Shown: positions 10,281 through 22,675 of the stretch, piece after piece
Layout of the letters: every line of letters starts with the position of its first letter
How positions within the stretch are numbered: the first letter of the stretch is position 1
Assembly: GCA_907164885.2 (NCBI GenBank)
Contig: OU015491.1
Location: 116,030,288 to 116,094,287, forward strand
From: Dolomedes plantarius
Lineage: Eukaryota > Arthropoda > Arachnida > Araneae > Dolomedidae
Direction: 5' to 3'
DNA length: 64,000 nucleotides
Position numbers and translations under genes: made by a program
The notes under the pieces: generated by a model
Databases searched by the model: none
Seen by the model: the letters and a program-made list of their open reading frames with translations, nothing else
Told to the model about the DNA's origin: nothing

Positions 10281-10996
10281 CTAGCCGGGCTTCGCCCGGC
10301 CATGCTCGGGTTTCGCTCAGCTACGCTCAAGCCATCAAAAGAAGACGATGAATGAATCAAGTGAATGAATGACTCAATCGTTGTTTACAACCCAAGAGGA
10401 GAATTTGCCGTTCTTCGCATTTGAAGAACCACGTAGAAAATTTGTGTTAAGTATCGTTTTTTAAAATTCAATTAAAAATCGAAATTTTAAGATAGAGACT
10501 TGAAATGAGGTTTATATGAATGAGAAAGCTTTCATCCTCGAGATGATGTAAATATTTTCTTTGTAAGATAAAAACTCGAAGAGCATCGACAGTAGATCCT
10601 CAAATTACGTAAATTTCTCGAAAAAGTGGGTTTAATATTTTGATGAAAATATTAGTCTGTTTTAAATTATTTTTAAACAAATGAGGTCTTGTTTGAAGGA
10701 GAAATATCTGTAGTCTTAGATTGTAAAAACATCAAAATTCTACGATCATTTTTTGCCGAGATATCGTAATCTGAAGTTAAAAGAACATAAAAATCCCACA
10801 AAACATAAAATAATTAATTTTCTAGAATAAAATTTAAAATTCAGGCTTGGAGGTGCACTTTCCAATAGTCTGCACTACCCGTGTGCCAAATTTCATGGCT
10901 GTAAGTTTCATAAGCCGCACACACGCACACATTGAGGCGGTACACCCGGAGAGTGTGACCGACAGACAGAACCGGACCTTGCTTTATTAATATAGA
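10281..10996 (-). mobile_element. Non-autonomous Helitron nested in the hAT element
   Basis: On the minus strand it begins TCTATATTAATAAAGC after an A (10996). It ends with the hairpin GCCGGGC-GAA-GCCCGGC whose last four bases are CTAG (10284-10281), followed by T. The core (about 10440-10810) is homologous to the Helitrons at 7071 and 57091-57745, but both termini belong to a different type. No coding sequence. Confidence 0.8.
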
Positions 10997-11454
10997 TTAT
11001 GATATATATATGTATAAATAGGCTATGTATAAATATATTAAGGAAAAAACAAATACATAAATTAACAATTTCATCTGTCAGTTCAACCATTCTATTACAA
11101 CGAAATTAGCAATTTCAGCCTATATTATTTTTATCAATTTGATCCCATAGAAAATGTTTTTTTAATTAATTTATTTATTTATGTGTTGTTGTGGATCTTT
11201 GGTTAGTTTAGGTACACATTTTGATCCGGTAGGTAGTGCTGCAATCGCGTTTCAGAATTTTTTTTTTATTTTCATGAATTTTAAAGCTGTATACACGTGC
11301 ATTGAATAACAATTAACTTAACCTACAAATTTGTTAAACAAACGATTTTGGTGTTTTTAATTTCTGTTTATTATTGTATTTTTGCATGTGAGATTAATAT
11401 AGGCTGATATTTTATGAAGCGGTCGCTCCGGAAGCGTTACTTGACAGATCGTTA

Positions 11455-11630
11455 GGGCCTGTTCACATAGGAGTCCGTTGCTTAGCGTTAAAGTATTGAA
11501 ATATATTTAACCAATGACAAACCTCCAAACGATTAGCAACGAAATTTTTAACGCCTATGATTGGTTTATTTTCGTCTCAACGTCATCTTTCCTTTAACGC
11601 TACGCAACGGACTCCTATGTGAACAGGACC
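11455..11630. mobile_element. MITE, GGGCCTGTTCACA family, with TTA target duplication
   Basis: This 176-bp element has long TIRs (GGGCCTGTTCACATAGGAG...) and is flanked by TTA at 11452-11454 and 11631-11633. The flanking sequence without the element is present at 9955-9997, so the insertion is directly visible. The 3-bp TTA duplication points to PIF/Harbinger-type mobilisation. Confidence 0.9.
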
Positions 11631-12320
11631 TTACACAGAACGCGGCAACTATTAGGAGAATATTTTCTTGCAAGGACATACAACTGATCAAAGCGTTCTT
11701 TTATATCCTTTAGAATTCTATCCATTGATAAAAACATTTACATAGTACATAGAACTTCCACTCGACGTCGGCACCATTGATGTCTGTATCCGAGCAAAAT
11801 TTTTAGAGATAATAGTTTCAACCCTACATTGACTTGACGATGAGGAAAAATATTCGAAATCATATAGTAAATCATAATTTGTAGAAATCGAATAGTAAAC
11901 TTATGAATTGAGAAAGTGGTTTTTTACAACTAATACTAAATAAAAATATGCCGCCCCCAAAATATGTGCCGCCTGGTGCGGACCGCACCCACCGCACCCC
12001 CCTAGCTACGCCACTGATTAATAGGTAATATCGTATGCATATACTGACAAATTATAATTTCAGTATCCAGCGAAAGAAATCGAGTGCAAATTTTCCAGGC
12101 ATAGATATTTGAAAATTAACTTTTTGATTCAGATTTTGATTTTGATTCCAAAACATGTGAACTAACGCTTAGTTTTTAAATTTTACATTCATTTTTTTAA
12201 ATATTTTAGCATGTTTCAAGAGAAAGTTCTACTTATAAAATTTTAGCCAAAAACAAAATGTTGTAACGTTAATAAATGCTTAAAGATAAAGAAATTTTTT
12301 TTAAAAGTGTACCAAATCAC

Positions 12321-12359
12321 CATTTTTTCCAACAGCAAAACGAAAATAAAAGTTTTCAT
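12321..12359 (-). pseudogene. Copy A: orphan signal-peptide exon of the cysteine-rich peptide family
   Basis: ATG at 12359-12357 opens a 13-codon exon with a hydrophobic run. It lies downstream of a TATA box and 5' UTR shared with copy C. Compared with copy C exon 1 (51 nt), 12 nt of the hydrophobic core are missing. The donor reads GTGATT instead of GTGAGT. No cysteine exons were found between here and the left edge; the next 3.5 kb is a hAT element. It is probably a dead 5' fragment. Confidence 0.55.
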
Positions 12360-12445
12360 GATAGCGAATCAGATGGTCTAGAACTTACAAAAAATATCAA
12401 AGGATCTCCGAAAATCAGCTTATAACTGCCATGCATTTATGTGTC

Positions 12446-12457
12446 CCTTATATACCA
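12446..12457 (-). promoter_or_regulatory. TATA box of copy A
   Basis: Minus-strand GGTATATAAGGG is followed by GACACATAAATGCATGGCAG and a stretch near-identical to copies C and D. The ATG lies about 90 nt downstream, as in copy C. Confidence 0.6.
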
Positions 12458-12459
12458 TT

Positions 12460-13300
12460 CGAGAACGAAGTGTTTCATACAGAACAATGTTTACTGACGT
12501 CAGTATTTCAATTAATGTACATTTGTAAATATAATTTAGTACCCAATATCCTATAGTAGGATTATTCAACTCTCCTTTGAAGCGTTTAACAATGGATTTA
12601 AGAGTACATCTTTTGAAAAATGACGTTAGAAAAACCATTGTATTTTGGACTCAAACGCCACTTAAATTACTTGATGGGGAGCTTTTAAAAGTAATGACTT
12701 TCAAATAACACCGTTAAATATAATGGCGACTGCAGGTCAGAAAATGGAAGCAATATTTCGACGGTTTTGTCAATTCATTCCTTTTGCTTATCTCAGTTCT
12801 CCGTTTTACAACCACAGTATTATCTTTCAATGAGTAAAACTTTATTCGATGCTGTCAACTCTAATCAGATACAAAGCCCAAATAATATTCTCTTTGTTCA
12901 TTCAGTTTAATATATTTTTTTTAATTACTCAGACCATCGCGAATGTATTTGAAAAATTTAACTTTTCTACAAACGTCTTCGTACTATAATATTTAATTTT
13001 ATGCTTTTAAAATGGTATATAAAATATGTCTTCTACACCATAAAAACTTCTTTAAGGGTGACTCGTTTCATTACTTTTGATGTAAATTCAGAAAAAAATA
13101 TATTTGTCAGATTCAGTTATACTGGTATAAAATATTAAACAAGCATACACTCTGTAAACAACAATTTAGTATTTATTTTTAATTACATAACAATAAAGTT
13201 TTTTATTTTTTAATTCATCTGACTCTCGAATCAGGTATTCTTGCAATTCTAGGTCCTACTTGTAACACTCTCATATACATCTTTAAATAGCAGCGTTCCG
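12460..13300 (-). other. 5' flank of copy A, homologous to the flank of copy D
   Basis: This non-coding stretch shares blocks with 17934-18250, for example ATGTTTACTG-CGTCAGTATTT and CGTTAGGTATAATG-like segments in the same order. Promoter flank, not only the exon, was duplicated. Confidence 0.5.
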
Positions 13301-13431
13301 CTCTCTTATCACCCATTTCGTCCAGAGATTTGGTAGTGTTTCGACAGACCTTACAAAATAACCTGTATAATCACACGTAATATGTAATATTTATGAAATT
13401 ACACGCTATTATGTAATTTAAGGATATTTTA

Positions 13432-13496
13432 AGAATGATTTCGCTTAATCCGAAAAAGGTCTGGTCCCAATCATTTCGGATTATCGGGACTCCACT
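13432..13496 (-). mobile_element. pogo-like terminal sequence
   Basis: Minus-strand CAGTGGAGTCCCGATAATCC followed by GGATTAAGCGAAAT-type sequence resembles pogo/Tigger termini, with TA adjacent at 13497. The partner end was not located. Confidence 0.35.
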
Positions 13497-13984
13497 GTAC
13501 CTTAAATTTGAGAACTTGGAGGGCACAGGTAAATTTGAGGACTTGCAGCCACGACAAATTTTTCGTGCACCAGCCACCATTAGTGAACACGGAGGTGGAT
13601 TAGTCAATGACGGACATCGCACCAGTGACGTTCAGATCACTGGCTTGCTGCCTTTGTCAACTGGGCCATTCTGTTTGAAATTAAAATTGATGCATTCTTC
13701 AAATATAAAAAGGGAAATAAAACTTTATAGTATCCTTTAAATTTGAATTCAGTAAGATGTACAACTGTGCAGTGGTCATTCGGTAAAGTGTTCTGTAAAG
13801 CGTAACTGTGACAATTATTTGTTCTACAGCTTTGGTGTTAACTTTCTCAGTAAATAAATGATTAATTGACTAATTATTTCCGTGCTTTGTTTTTACTGCA
13901 ATTCTGTGTTCACGAATTGCTGTTAAGGCAAAATTTTACAAATGTAATTTGAATTTCGATTTATCACGCTCTGTGATATTCATC

Positions 13985-15160
13985 AGAAAAATTCAGCTGG
14001 CATTATTTGATTTTTTTCACCCCCGATTTAATTACTGCTGCATGAAGGAACGTTTTTTGAGCAAAACAGTTCTAGCCATCAGAAGTATGAATCCGACAAA
14101 ACTGATGGAGTATCTCAAAAGTGTCTCCATCCCAAAATTCCATCTAAAATTCCATAATTTTTTTTCGTGGAAGATAAGAGTTTTCAAAATCTGGAATACT
14201 ACCAAATCTTGGATTTTCTCATTCACAAAATCGTGTTGTTGAAGCATCTTACAGAGCTGTTTATTGCACTGCCAAAGGAAAGAAACATTATACTATTCGG
14301 GAGACTATAGTTAATCTGTGTGCGCTGGAAAGATCGAGTTGGTTTATGGACTGGAACAGAAAAAAATAACTTGAAGGTGCTTCCCTGTCAAATGATATAC
14401 TTTCAAGAATAGTTTATATTTCTTACAACCTTTTGAAGCAGGTCATCGACGAATTGACAGCAACGCAATTCCCTTCAGAAGGCATCTGGGTGAAACTACA
14501 GACATCACGAATGGTAACCAACTTATTGTTTTTGTTCGCTATGCCATCAAGGAGGAATTCGTATTTTGGGAGTCTCTATTGGATACTAAAAAGGTAGTTG
14601 ACTTTTTTACCCATAATTTGGCTTATCTGGCATATATTTTAACCCTATAAATGACGTAAATGTTTTAATTTTGAGGGCCTTACACCATCATTACCAATGC
14701 AACTTAAATATTAAATGATATTTTTTTTATATATAAACTGCCCCTGGGGAAAAAGAGGTTGGAAAATGAGTTTTATGCGAACTTTCACATACCGTTTGAA
14801 GTGTTTTCCAAAAATAGGTGTCAGAAATAAAATTCTCTGCCGATTGCTTTTAAAAGTGAAGTCTGTGAACACCTGGAAACAATTCAAACCCCATTCAAAA
14901 TGTAATTCTTTATAGATGGGGTTAAAGCTAAGCCATGGATTCGCAGACCTTTTCTTTCTGGTGTAGACTGTATCGATTATATCGACCTATCCAAAGATGA
15001 ACTCAAAGACCTGATAACAAAATCCTTCCTATAAATGGAGTTTAACTCAAAAGCACTTGGAGAAATCTGGTCTTCCTTGAGACATCCCATATCCCATGAC
15101 TTATGCGCTCTGTGGAAGCTACAATTCCATTTGCCACAGTATATATGTCGGATGAGGAAT
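13985..15160 (+). pseudogene. hAT transposase relic (ZBED5/GTF2IRD2-like), middle deleted
   Basis: Fragments in several frames follow the order of this hAT subgroup. Near 14040 is a KERFLSKTVL stretch after the BED-finger region. From about 14240 comes YRAVYCTAKGKKHYTIRET. Near 14490 is GETTDITNGNQLIVFVRYA. The C-terminal part (about 14915-15070) reads KPWIRRPFL, DYIDLSKDELKDLITKSFL and EFNSKALGEIW. Frameshifts and a gap of about 300 bp between 14600 and 14900 make it inactive. TIRs were not identified. Confidence 0.6.
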
Positions 15161-15169
15161 CCACCAGAG

Positions 15170-15438
15170 GACGCGGTAGGCAACGCCAGAGATGCCAGCC
15201 ACGCACCTGGGGGATTTGGCGAGGGGAAACTGGCGTATGCGGACGTTGTGGGCGCATACAGGACTATACTATAGTGTTTACTTGTTTACTTTCAATCTAT
15301 ATTGTGCTGTGCCTACATTTCTAACTTTAAATAAATAATATTAGTCGGTAAATTAATGTTTAATATTTATTATTTATTAATATTTATTACCCCTGGACAA
15401 TACACTGATATTTATCTCTACTCCCGGATTCTACATAC

Positions 15439-15502
<64 letters not shown>

Positions 15503-16020
15503 ATGGCACGGGCGCGGGCCGACGAAGGAAGGGCTGAGTGGCATAATTTGGAATAATGGTTCATCATGTCTCCCGGCCGTGCATCACATATGTTTAATTT
15601 TCTTTCCAACTTTTCATCTCACCCTCGGACACATAAAACACCACAACGTTAATTTAACTAACACCACAACGTTAATTTAACTACATCTTTTATTTTTAAG
15701 ATACACAATACAACTGCTCGGGGCAACTTACAAATGAAAAAAGCGCACAGGGTTGTTGTTCAGGCGGCTTATATAAACTTTGTCATGTGATCATGATAGT
15801 GATTAGGGATTTACTGTTGTCGATAAGTCACATGTGGTTTTATGTAATCTGCACAGAGCCTATAAGAAATGTTGGGGGACGCCGCGCTGGTTTGAAAAAG
15901 GAAGCCATTTAATATTTTCTCTCGAGGTTATTAGAACTTAGAATCAAAAGCGAAATTTAGCTCGTACGGCCAAGGGAATTTAGAATAATGTTAGATTTTA
16001 AAATGGTATGGGGTTTTTAA
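15170..16020. other. Spacer without recognised genes
   Basis: It contains a (TA)n run (15440-15499), a duplicated 24-bp segment (CACCACAACGTTAATTTAACTA, about 15638-15682) and no coding frame resembling a known family. Confidence 0.5.
15440..15499. repeat. (TA)n microsatellite
   Basis: About 60 bp of TA repeat. Confidence 0.95.
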
Positions 16021-16021
16021 T

Positions 16022-16950
<929 letters not shown>

Positions 16951-16954
16951 GCAA

Positions 16955-17180
16955 CAGTCCGATGTGGACCAGGGCCGGAAGTACCCATCTCCACTTTCTT
17001 GACTGCGGGCTAGGGGTGCCATACAGCATATGTCTCAGTCAGGTGGTCAACCTGAAATGGAACCCCCAGAGTTTAGTTCCCAAGCATGCTTGGTCCTCAT
17101 TTTATGGGCCCACTCAAGGGATGAAAGGTTGAGTCGACCTTGCCCAGTCTCAGGGTCGAACCCTGGACCTGTGGGATGGC
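16955..17180. mobile_element. Possible SINE-like repeat with B-box-like motif
   Basis: A GGGTCGAACCC motif near 17151 resembles a polymerase III B box, in a locally GC-richer segment. No target duplication or clear A box was established. Confidence 0.3.
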
Positions 17181-17701
17181 AGCTTGACGTTTTTTTATTA
17201 CGGAGCACAATATAAAAAAAATCTTTCAATCCGAGTCGGCAATCCATGGACACATTTTCTCCATAGGTTAACATTGAGGTGAGAGAATCCAACAGGGTAA
17301 GTACACAGCAGCCTTAATAAGCTCGTCTAATAAATAGCACACTCTCGCACTATTCAGGAATCAGTTCACCGACTTGACAAATTTAATTTCATATGATAAC
17401 ATAACGTTGAAGTAACATATTATATATAACAACAATGTTTTTTTATTCTAATAGTTGAGAGGACTGATCCAAGGCTCTTCTCTGGGGGGAGCCGGAAGCG
17501 TGAGACCACTTCGCCGCATGCGTTGCCCCGAGTGCACCACAGGGTGTGGGTCCACACTGCACAGGTTTGATGGTCCGCGAATTTTGAACCGAGTCAAGTG
17601 GCGGAACCAGACCACCTGACCCAGCACCCCCAGGGGTAAATTTTAGATTTTGGAGGACATTGCAGCCACTCCCTATTTTACGTGCCCCAGCCACCATTAG
17701 T

Positions 17702-17739
17702 GAACACGGCGGTGGATTTTGTAATCCACCGCCGTGTTC
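17702..17739. repeat. Perfect 17-bp inverted repeat
   Basis: Arms 17702-17718 and 17723-17739 (GAACACGGCGGTGGATT and its complement) are separated by TTGT. The left arm and the preceding ~40 bp are shared with about 13555-13605, part of a dispersed repeat. Confidence 0.85.
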
Positions 17740-17848
17740 CTATCTTATTATATTTCTGCGTCGGTAATTTTATTATATATCATTTTGTGTCAATATATTG
17801 GCCGGGCCGCAAAAATATTCGTCGCGGGCTGCGAGTTTGACACCCCTG
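17740..17848 (-). mobile_element. hAT-like terminal fragment truncating copy D
   Basis: The minus-strand end CAGGGGTGTCAAACTCGCAG is a hAT-type terminus. It abuts copy D leader sequence exactly at 17848/17849. A related end lies at 30702-30751. Confidence 0.45.
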
Positions 17849-17933
17849 CTCTAGAACTTACAAAAAATACGGAAGGATCTTCTCCAAAGCTCAGCTTACA
17901 ACTGCCATGTATTTATGTGTCCCTTATATACAA
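17849..17933 (-). promoter_or_regulatory. Copy D: promoter and 5' UTR remnant of the cysteine-rich peptide family
   Basis: On the minus strand a TATA box (TTGTATATAAGGG, 17933-17921) is followed by about 70 nt nearly identical to copy A and partly to copy C (ACACATAAATACATGGCAG, then AAGCTGAGCTTTGG). Homology ends at 17849, before the expected ATG, where a hAT-like end begins. The exon is therefore missing. Confidence 0.6.
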
Positions 17934-18409
17934 TTCGTAAGTATTTCAAAAAGAATAATGTTTACTGGCGTCAGTATTTTCAATGATGTACGCAAAATTG
18001 TGAAGTAGGATTTTGAAAGACTACTTAAAAGCGCTTATCAATACAATCAAGAGTGCATGATATTAAACCATTGCATTTTGCACTTAAACGCAACTTAAAA
18101 TAGGCAAACGAGAGCTTTTATGACTTTTAAATAACTACGTTAGGTATAATGAAGATAGCAAGTCTGAATATTTAGGCAATATTTCGTTGTTAAAATGAAT
18201 TGTTTAATTTTATTTTCCCCGACTTTGCATTTTACGTTCACGGTTTTAGTTTTCAATACGCAAAATTTTCTTTCACTGTATTTTACTGTAGTCAGAAATA
18301 TGACCCAGTTTATATCCTCTATTGTTTCTAACGCGACAGGTACATAAACTGTTACGACATTCACTCATCCACAATGCGAATTAGTTGTCTTCTTTATTAT
18401 AGGAACTCC

Positions 18410-18555
18410 ATACAACTGAACTTACCTAACTCCTTGATCTTAGCTCGATTCCCACTTTTTTGCATCTGTCCTGAGGCAAATGGGAATCGAGCCCACAACC
18501 AGGCATTTAGAGAATGCATTTAGAGAAGGCCCGTTGGCCAGATCTCTGCTCTAGC
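18410..18555 (-). mobile_element. Probable tRNA-related SINE
   Basis: On the minus strand an A-box-like AGCTAGAGCAGAGATCTGG is followed by a B-box-like GGGCTCGATTCCC. The downstream segment folds back on the B box (GCTCGATTCCCA against TGGGAATCGAGC). No target duplication was found. Confidence 0.4.
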
Positions 18556-18842
18556 TTTTCGCCAGTGTATATCCTCTTAGTCTGTTAAAATGAATTTTAT
18601 CTTTTAAATGTATTTTCTGATATTAATCTACCTGAAAATGATAGCTTCTTCACAAACGTTCTGATGCAATAAGAGTCGATTTTACGTGTTAATGTGGTAA
18701 GTAGAAAATTTGCTCTTCAGTGTTAAAACTTTTTGTAATGATTCGTTATTTTAATACTGTTATACTTTCAGAGAAAAAATGTATTATTCAGATTCTAACA
18801 TACTGGCATGATACTTTTAGATAGCTGCATTAAATATAATAA

Positions 18843-19370
18843 CAGTTCCGTGACTGATTGACAGATAACGCACATACCAAACCACTGGACCTAAAGGGCT
18901 GAAATTTTGCAGGGTGATTCTTCTCATAGTGTAGGGGTGTACTAAGAAAGGTTTTTGAAAAATGTTTCTTAGATTTTTTAAATTAAATTTTTAAACTGTT
19001 TTTGCAAATTTTATTAAAGTTTGCATTTAAAATAATAATCTGAAGTTTATAAAATTTATATCCCGAGAAAGATCATAAAAATTCCTTTAAAATGAAATAT
19101 GTTTCGAATCTTTACCTCCATTTTCTGATTTCTGGAGAATTTTTTAAAATTAATTTTTAGCATTTAATTTATTAAATACTGATCACGACATTTTTCTTTT
19201 TGTGATATTTTAAATTAATTTTGCGTCACGTGCATAACAACGAAATAAACTGATAGAAGAAATATTAAAATACAGTAAAATATAAAATTTTACCACTTGA
19301 CCAATAGAGATGGAAGTTTATTAAGAATTTAATTCAAATTAGTATGTTTTATGGATATTAGATTAAACCT
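18843..19370 (+). mobile_element. Helitron family 2, partial copy
   Basis: The start region (AACAGTTCCGTGACTGATTG) and the AACCACTGGACCTAAAGGGC stretch match the copy starting at 19377. The later part (TTTTGCGTCACGTGCATAAC) matches 6280. No 3' hairpin end is present. Confidence 0.5.
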
Positions 19371-19376
19371 ATATAT

Positions 19377-20062
19377 AAAACAGTTCCGTGATTGGCTGAC
19401 AGACCTCTCACAGACCAAACCATTGGATCTAAAGGGCTGAAATTTTGACAGTCGATAGACACTGACTGTAATTCAGATGATGCCATTAACTATCCGGTAC
19501 ATTTTTTTTAATTTCCCTTAAACCACCGGGTCTTCCATACTATAAGCTCTCTTTGCGGAAGGGCATACCCGTAATGCTGTCTCGTAATTTAAAACCACCG
19601 AAATTGTGTGATGGCACTTGACTACAAGTCAAAGCCCTGCATAAAAATTTAATCTAAGCCATTATTTTAACCGGGTGTGCTCAAGGAGAAAAAGTGTTCG
19701 TGCCACGCATTCCTCTAGTATCCAATGACTTCAACTTTGACTTTAAAAGACTGCAATTTCCCCTCAAAGTATTCTTACCTGACGATACCCTCAAAGTACC
19801 TGACGATAAATACAGATAAGTCTCAAGACCAAACATTAAAATACGCTGGCGTAGATTTAAAAGAAAATTGTTTCTCCCACAGTCAGTTTTACGTAGATTC
19901 CTCACACGTGAGTTCGCGCATAAGCCTGGTAATATTAGTTCGGCCCAATGAGGAAACAAAAAATATTGTTTATAAGGAAATCCTCTAAAAAAGCAATTTC
20001 ATTATTTTTTCCTTGTAATTATCTAAAATGTATTCCGTAGCGAAGCACGGTAATTCAGCTAG
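19377..20062 (+). mobile_element. Non-autonomous Helitron, family 2
   Basis: The 5' end is CCTATATATAAAACAG after A. The 3' end has the stem CCGTAGCGAAGCACGG followed by TAATTCAG and terminal CTAG (20059-20062) before T. Structure and insertion context fit a Helitron of about 690 bp. No coding sequence is convincing inside. Confidence 0.6.
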
Positions 20063-20241
20063 TAATATGAAAAAAAAGCATAGGAAGTCTAACAAATAAT
20101 GGAAATGAAAATAATCTATTTCTTTCATATTTTAACAAATTTTTAATAATTCAGTCTTGATTAAATAAAATTAACAAATTCCATTTCCCATATTTCGTCA
20201 TCCATTTTTTAACTCCATATGAATTTCCCCAAAAATGCCAG

Positions 20242-21903
20242 TCAAGACTCTTCGCAATAGCCCTGAAATAAAGATAAAAAAATAAGGAATATAATTAAAA
20301 AATTTGATAATATATTTGATAACTATGTGAGATTTGCATATTGAAAGTTGTTATAAATTATGTTTTAATATTTAGCAGTAAAGTTTATTTTCTAATTCTT
20401 ACAAGCATTAAGAATTAAGCTTCTGGACTAAAAAGACGAAAATAATTCAAATTTAAAAAGAAGACACTCAAATGCATGAAACAAGACCATCATAATGCCT
20501 TTCCTAACTGATTATAAAATTAACTTTTATTAGGTCCAGCTAAATATAAAAATTTTACTTTTATTGGAACTGTAAACGATATAAATATTTCACTCTGAAT
20601 TTGAAAATTCTCAGTTTTACCTTCTCATTACACATCAGTGGTGCCTTACAATAGCAATATCTGAGGTACACGCCCATCTTCCCATCACTTGGTTGGCTGC
20701 ACTGTTTATTTGCTGTAAGTCATAAAAGAAAAGGAATGTTTGACACATAGTTTTTATAATATCACAGAGTCATTCGCTTGTAACTAAATTCACATTCTGT
20801 ATGGAAACTGAAATTTCAGCCCATATTTTAAAAATAGTACTGGTCAATAATACATAATGATGAGTGCCGTTCCATTCGTAATCATTTGTGATTTAGTCTT
20901 AGATAGGAAACTCAGAAAGAGACGGCAAAATACATCTTGATTTACATGAATATAATGATTCTTCATTTTTTAAGCAATGAAAAGAACGTTGACAGAGTAC
21001 CGATTTTAACGTTTTATTTTAAGAGATTTGCAAACTAATACCCTAATTCCCACTACATCCTAAGTGATGATTTTTTTTCCCGCTGAAGGTAGAATCCTTA
21101 AGTTAACACAATACAATAGTTCCCTTAAAGATAATATTTGCAGCTTAACTTTCATAACACCTACCTAAGGAACCCTATACAAATACTATGTGATAATCTT
21201 GTCATTTCTATAGCTAAAGCACTGATATCTCTCATTTTCAACGAACTACCAGTGGTGGTTTTGTGGCGGAAAGTTGAATTTTCCTGTTCATTACATTTCT
21301 TCATATCTTCGAGTCAAAATCGACCATTCTTGATCATTAAAATATAAAAGAGGATAGAAGCTACTAAACAATAGGATAACTTTTGATTAATATAGTAGAT
21401 GGAAATCATACGTAATACATGTGTCACTGCGAAGAGCAAATAGATTATGATGCTGCAAGAATCTATCGTCACTGCTCAGCAGCCATTCAAACAATATATC
21501 GATTACAAACATACCCATGGTCGATTGTTACCGATAAATCTAGAATTTGATCAGAATAAAATCTTTCAGTTCTACACCGAAAGAAATTTTATGGGTAGAA
21601 AAGAAAGAAGAAAAAAATAGATATAATTCAAAGCTTAACTAATGTTATAATTGATTTAATTGAAATTACGATGAAAACAGAATTTTTTCAGCTTTTAAAA
21701 CTATTGTCAATGTCTTTTTAAATAGAGAATATATATCTTTTTTGTTACATTTGTTTAAACCTACGGTACAAATAAACATGCAATTCAGTTTCCTTTCACT
21801 TACGTTCAGCAACTAACTTTTGGCATTTTTTCGCCTGTTTCGTATTTTGCACACAACATTCATCTGCTCCACATGGCATAGTCGCGCTGCATCGTTGACA
21901 AAT
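20242..21903 (-). pseudogene. Copy B: 11-cysteine colipase-fold (MIT-like) secreted peptide gene, probably broken
   Basis: Three minus-strand exons match copy C in length and phase: exon 2 at 21903-21804 (100 nt), exon 3 at 20712-20621 (92 nt), exon 4 at 20262-20242 (21 nt with TGA). Donors GTAAGT and GTAAAA and acceptors before exons 3 and 4 (ACAG, TCAG) are present. Eleven cysteines follow C-x2-C-x5-C-x4-CC-x10-C-x10-C-x14-C-x-C-x5-C-x5-C. The acceptor of exon 2 reads TG where copy C has AG, and no signal exon was found upstream: a hAT element starts at 22.68 kb. The AATAAA downstream of copy C is AATAGA here. Reading frames are nevertheless intact, so loss looks recent or another acceptor may be used. 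Family members in spiders are venom or venom-like peptides; venom expression here is only inferred. Confidence 0.65.
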
Positions 21904-22675
21904 CAAAAAGAAAATAAAGTAAAAATCACAGATTATATTAAGGCACTAAACAGGTTTCGCCATGTTTTATCTTAAAATATTACGAGTCAATTTTCCTACA
22001 CCATGCACATTTTACAGGAGCTTACCATACGCCTTGCTATAGGCTCTTGCAGTTCTTATCATAGAATTTGCTGGTATCTTGCAGAAGGAAAGAGTTACGT
22101 AATCGGCATTTTACATATCGTTTCTCACACACATTTTCATATGCTATTACAGAACTTCAAACCTTTTTCTTTTCCTTCTAAAATGTAACAAACAGATCTG
22201 AAAGTAAAGTCTATTGATTTATTTAAATTCAGTGCTAAACATCAGGCTATAACTCTTAAATGTCAATAAAGAATTTGAGATAAAGTTATATATATTTTTT
22301 TATTATTTTTACAGACATTCATTAAAAGATTTGAATAAATTTTTACAAACATTTATTCAAAGATTTTTGACCCATTATCCTATTACATGTATACTGTTCC
22401 ATCTCCTGAAAAAGGGTGGTTAAGGTTTTCACACTTTGAACGTGTCTGATTGCTTTGGGAATTTAGAAGTCTATTAGTAATAAAACAACTCCATAAAAAC
22501 GTATTTTTATTATTTACTTGAATATTTTCATAACAATTAAGTTTCGAGAACTTAACAATAATGTTTTGGAAGAAATTTTTTGTTTGATAAACACTGTATT
22601 AGTGGAACGTCAAATGTTTTGTATAATCAGATGCAATATTTTTGTAATTTGATTTTTTTTCATTCACTTACAAGC

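Larger units (their letters stand above)
8514..12016. mobile_element. hAT transposon with perfect 8-bp target duplication
   Basis: Termini CAGTGGCGTAGCTAG (8514) and its complement CTAGCTACGCCACTG (ending 12016) are flanked by identical 8-mers ATTAATAG at 8506-8513 and 12017-12024. GC-rich sub-terminal blocks occur at both ends. A degraded hAT transposase C-terminus lies inside at 8950-9345. A Helitron (10281-10996) and a MITE (11455-11630) are nested within, so the original element was about 2.6 kb. Confidence 0.85.

Noticed and set aside
18140..18364. 74-codon minus frame upstream of copy D
   Set aside because: Lies in promoter-flank sequence homologous to copy A, where the frame is not conserved.
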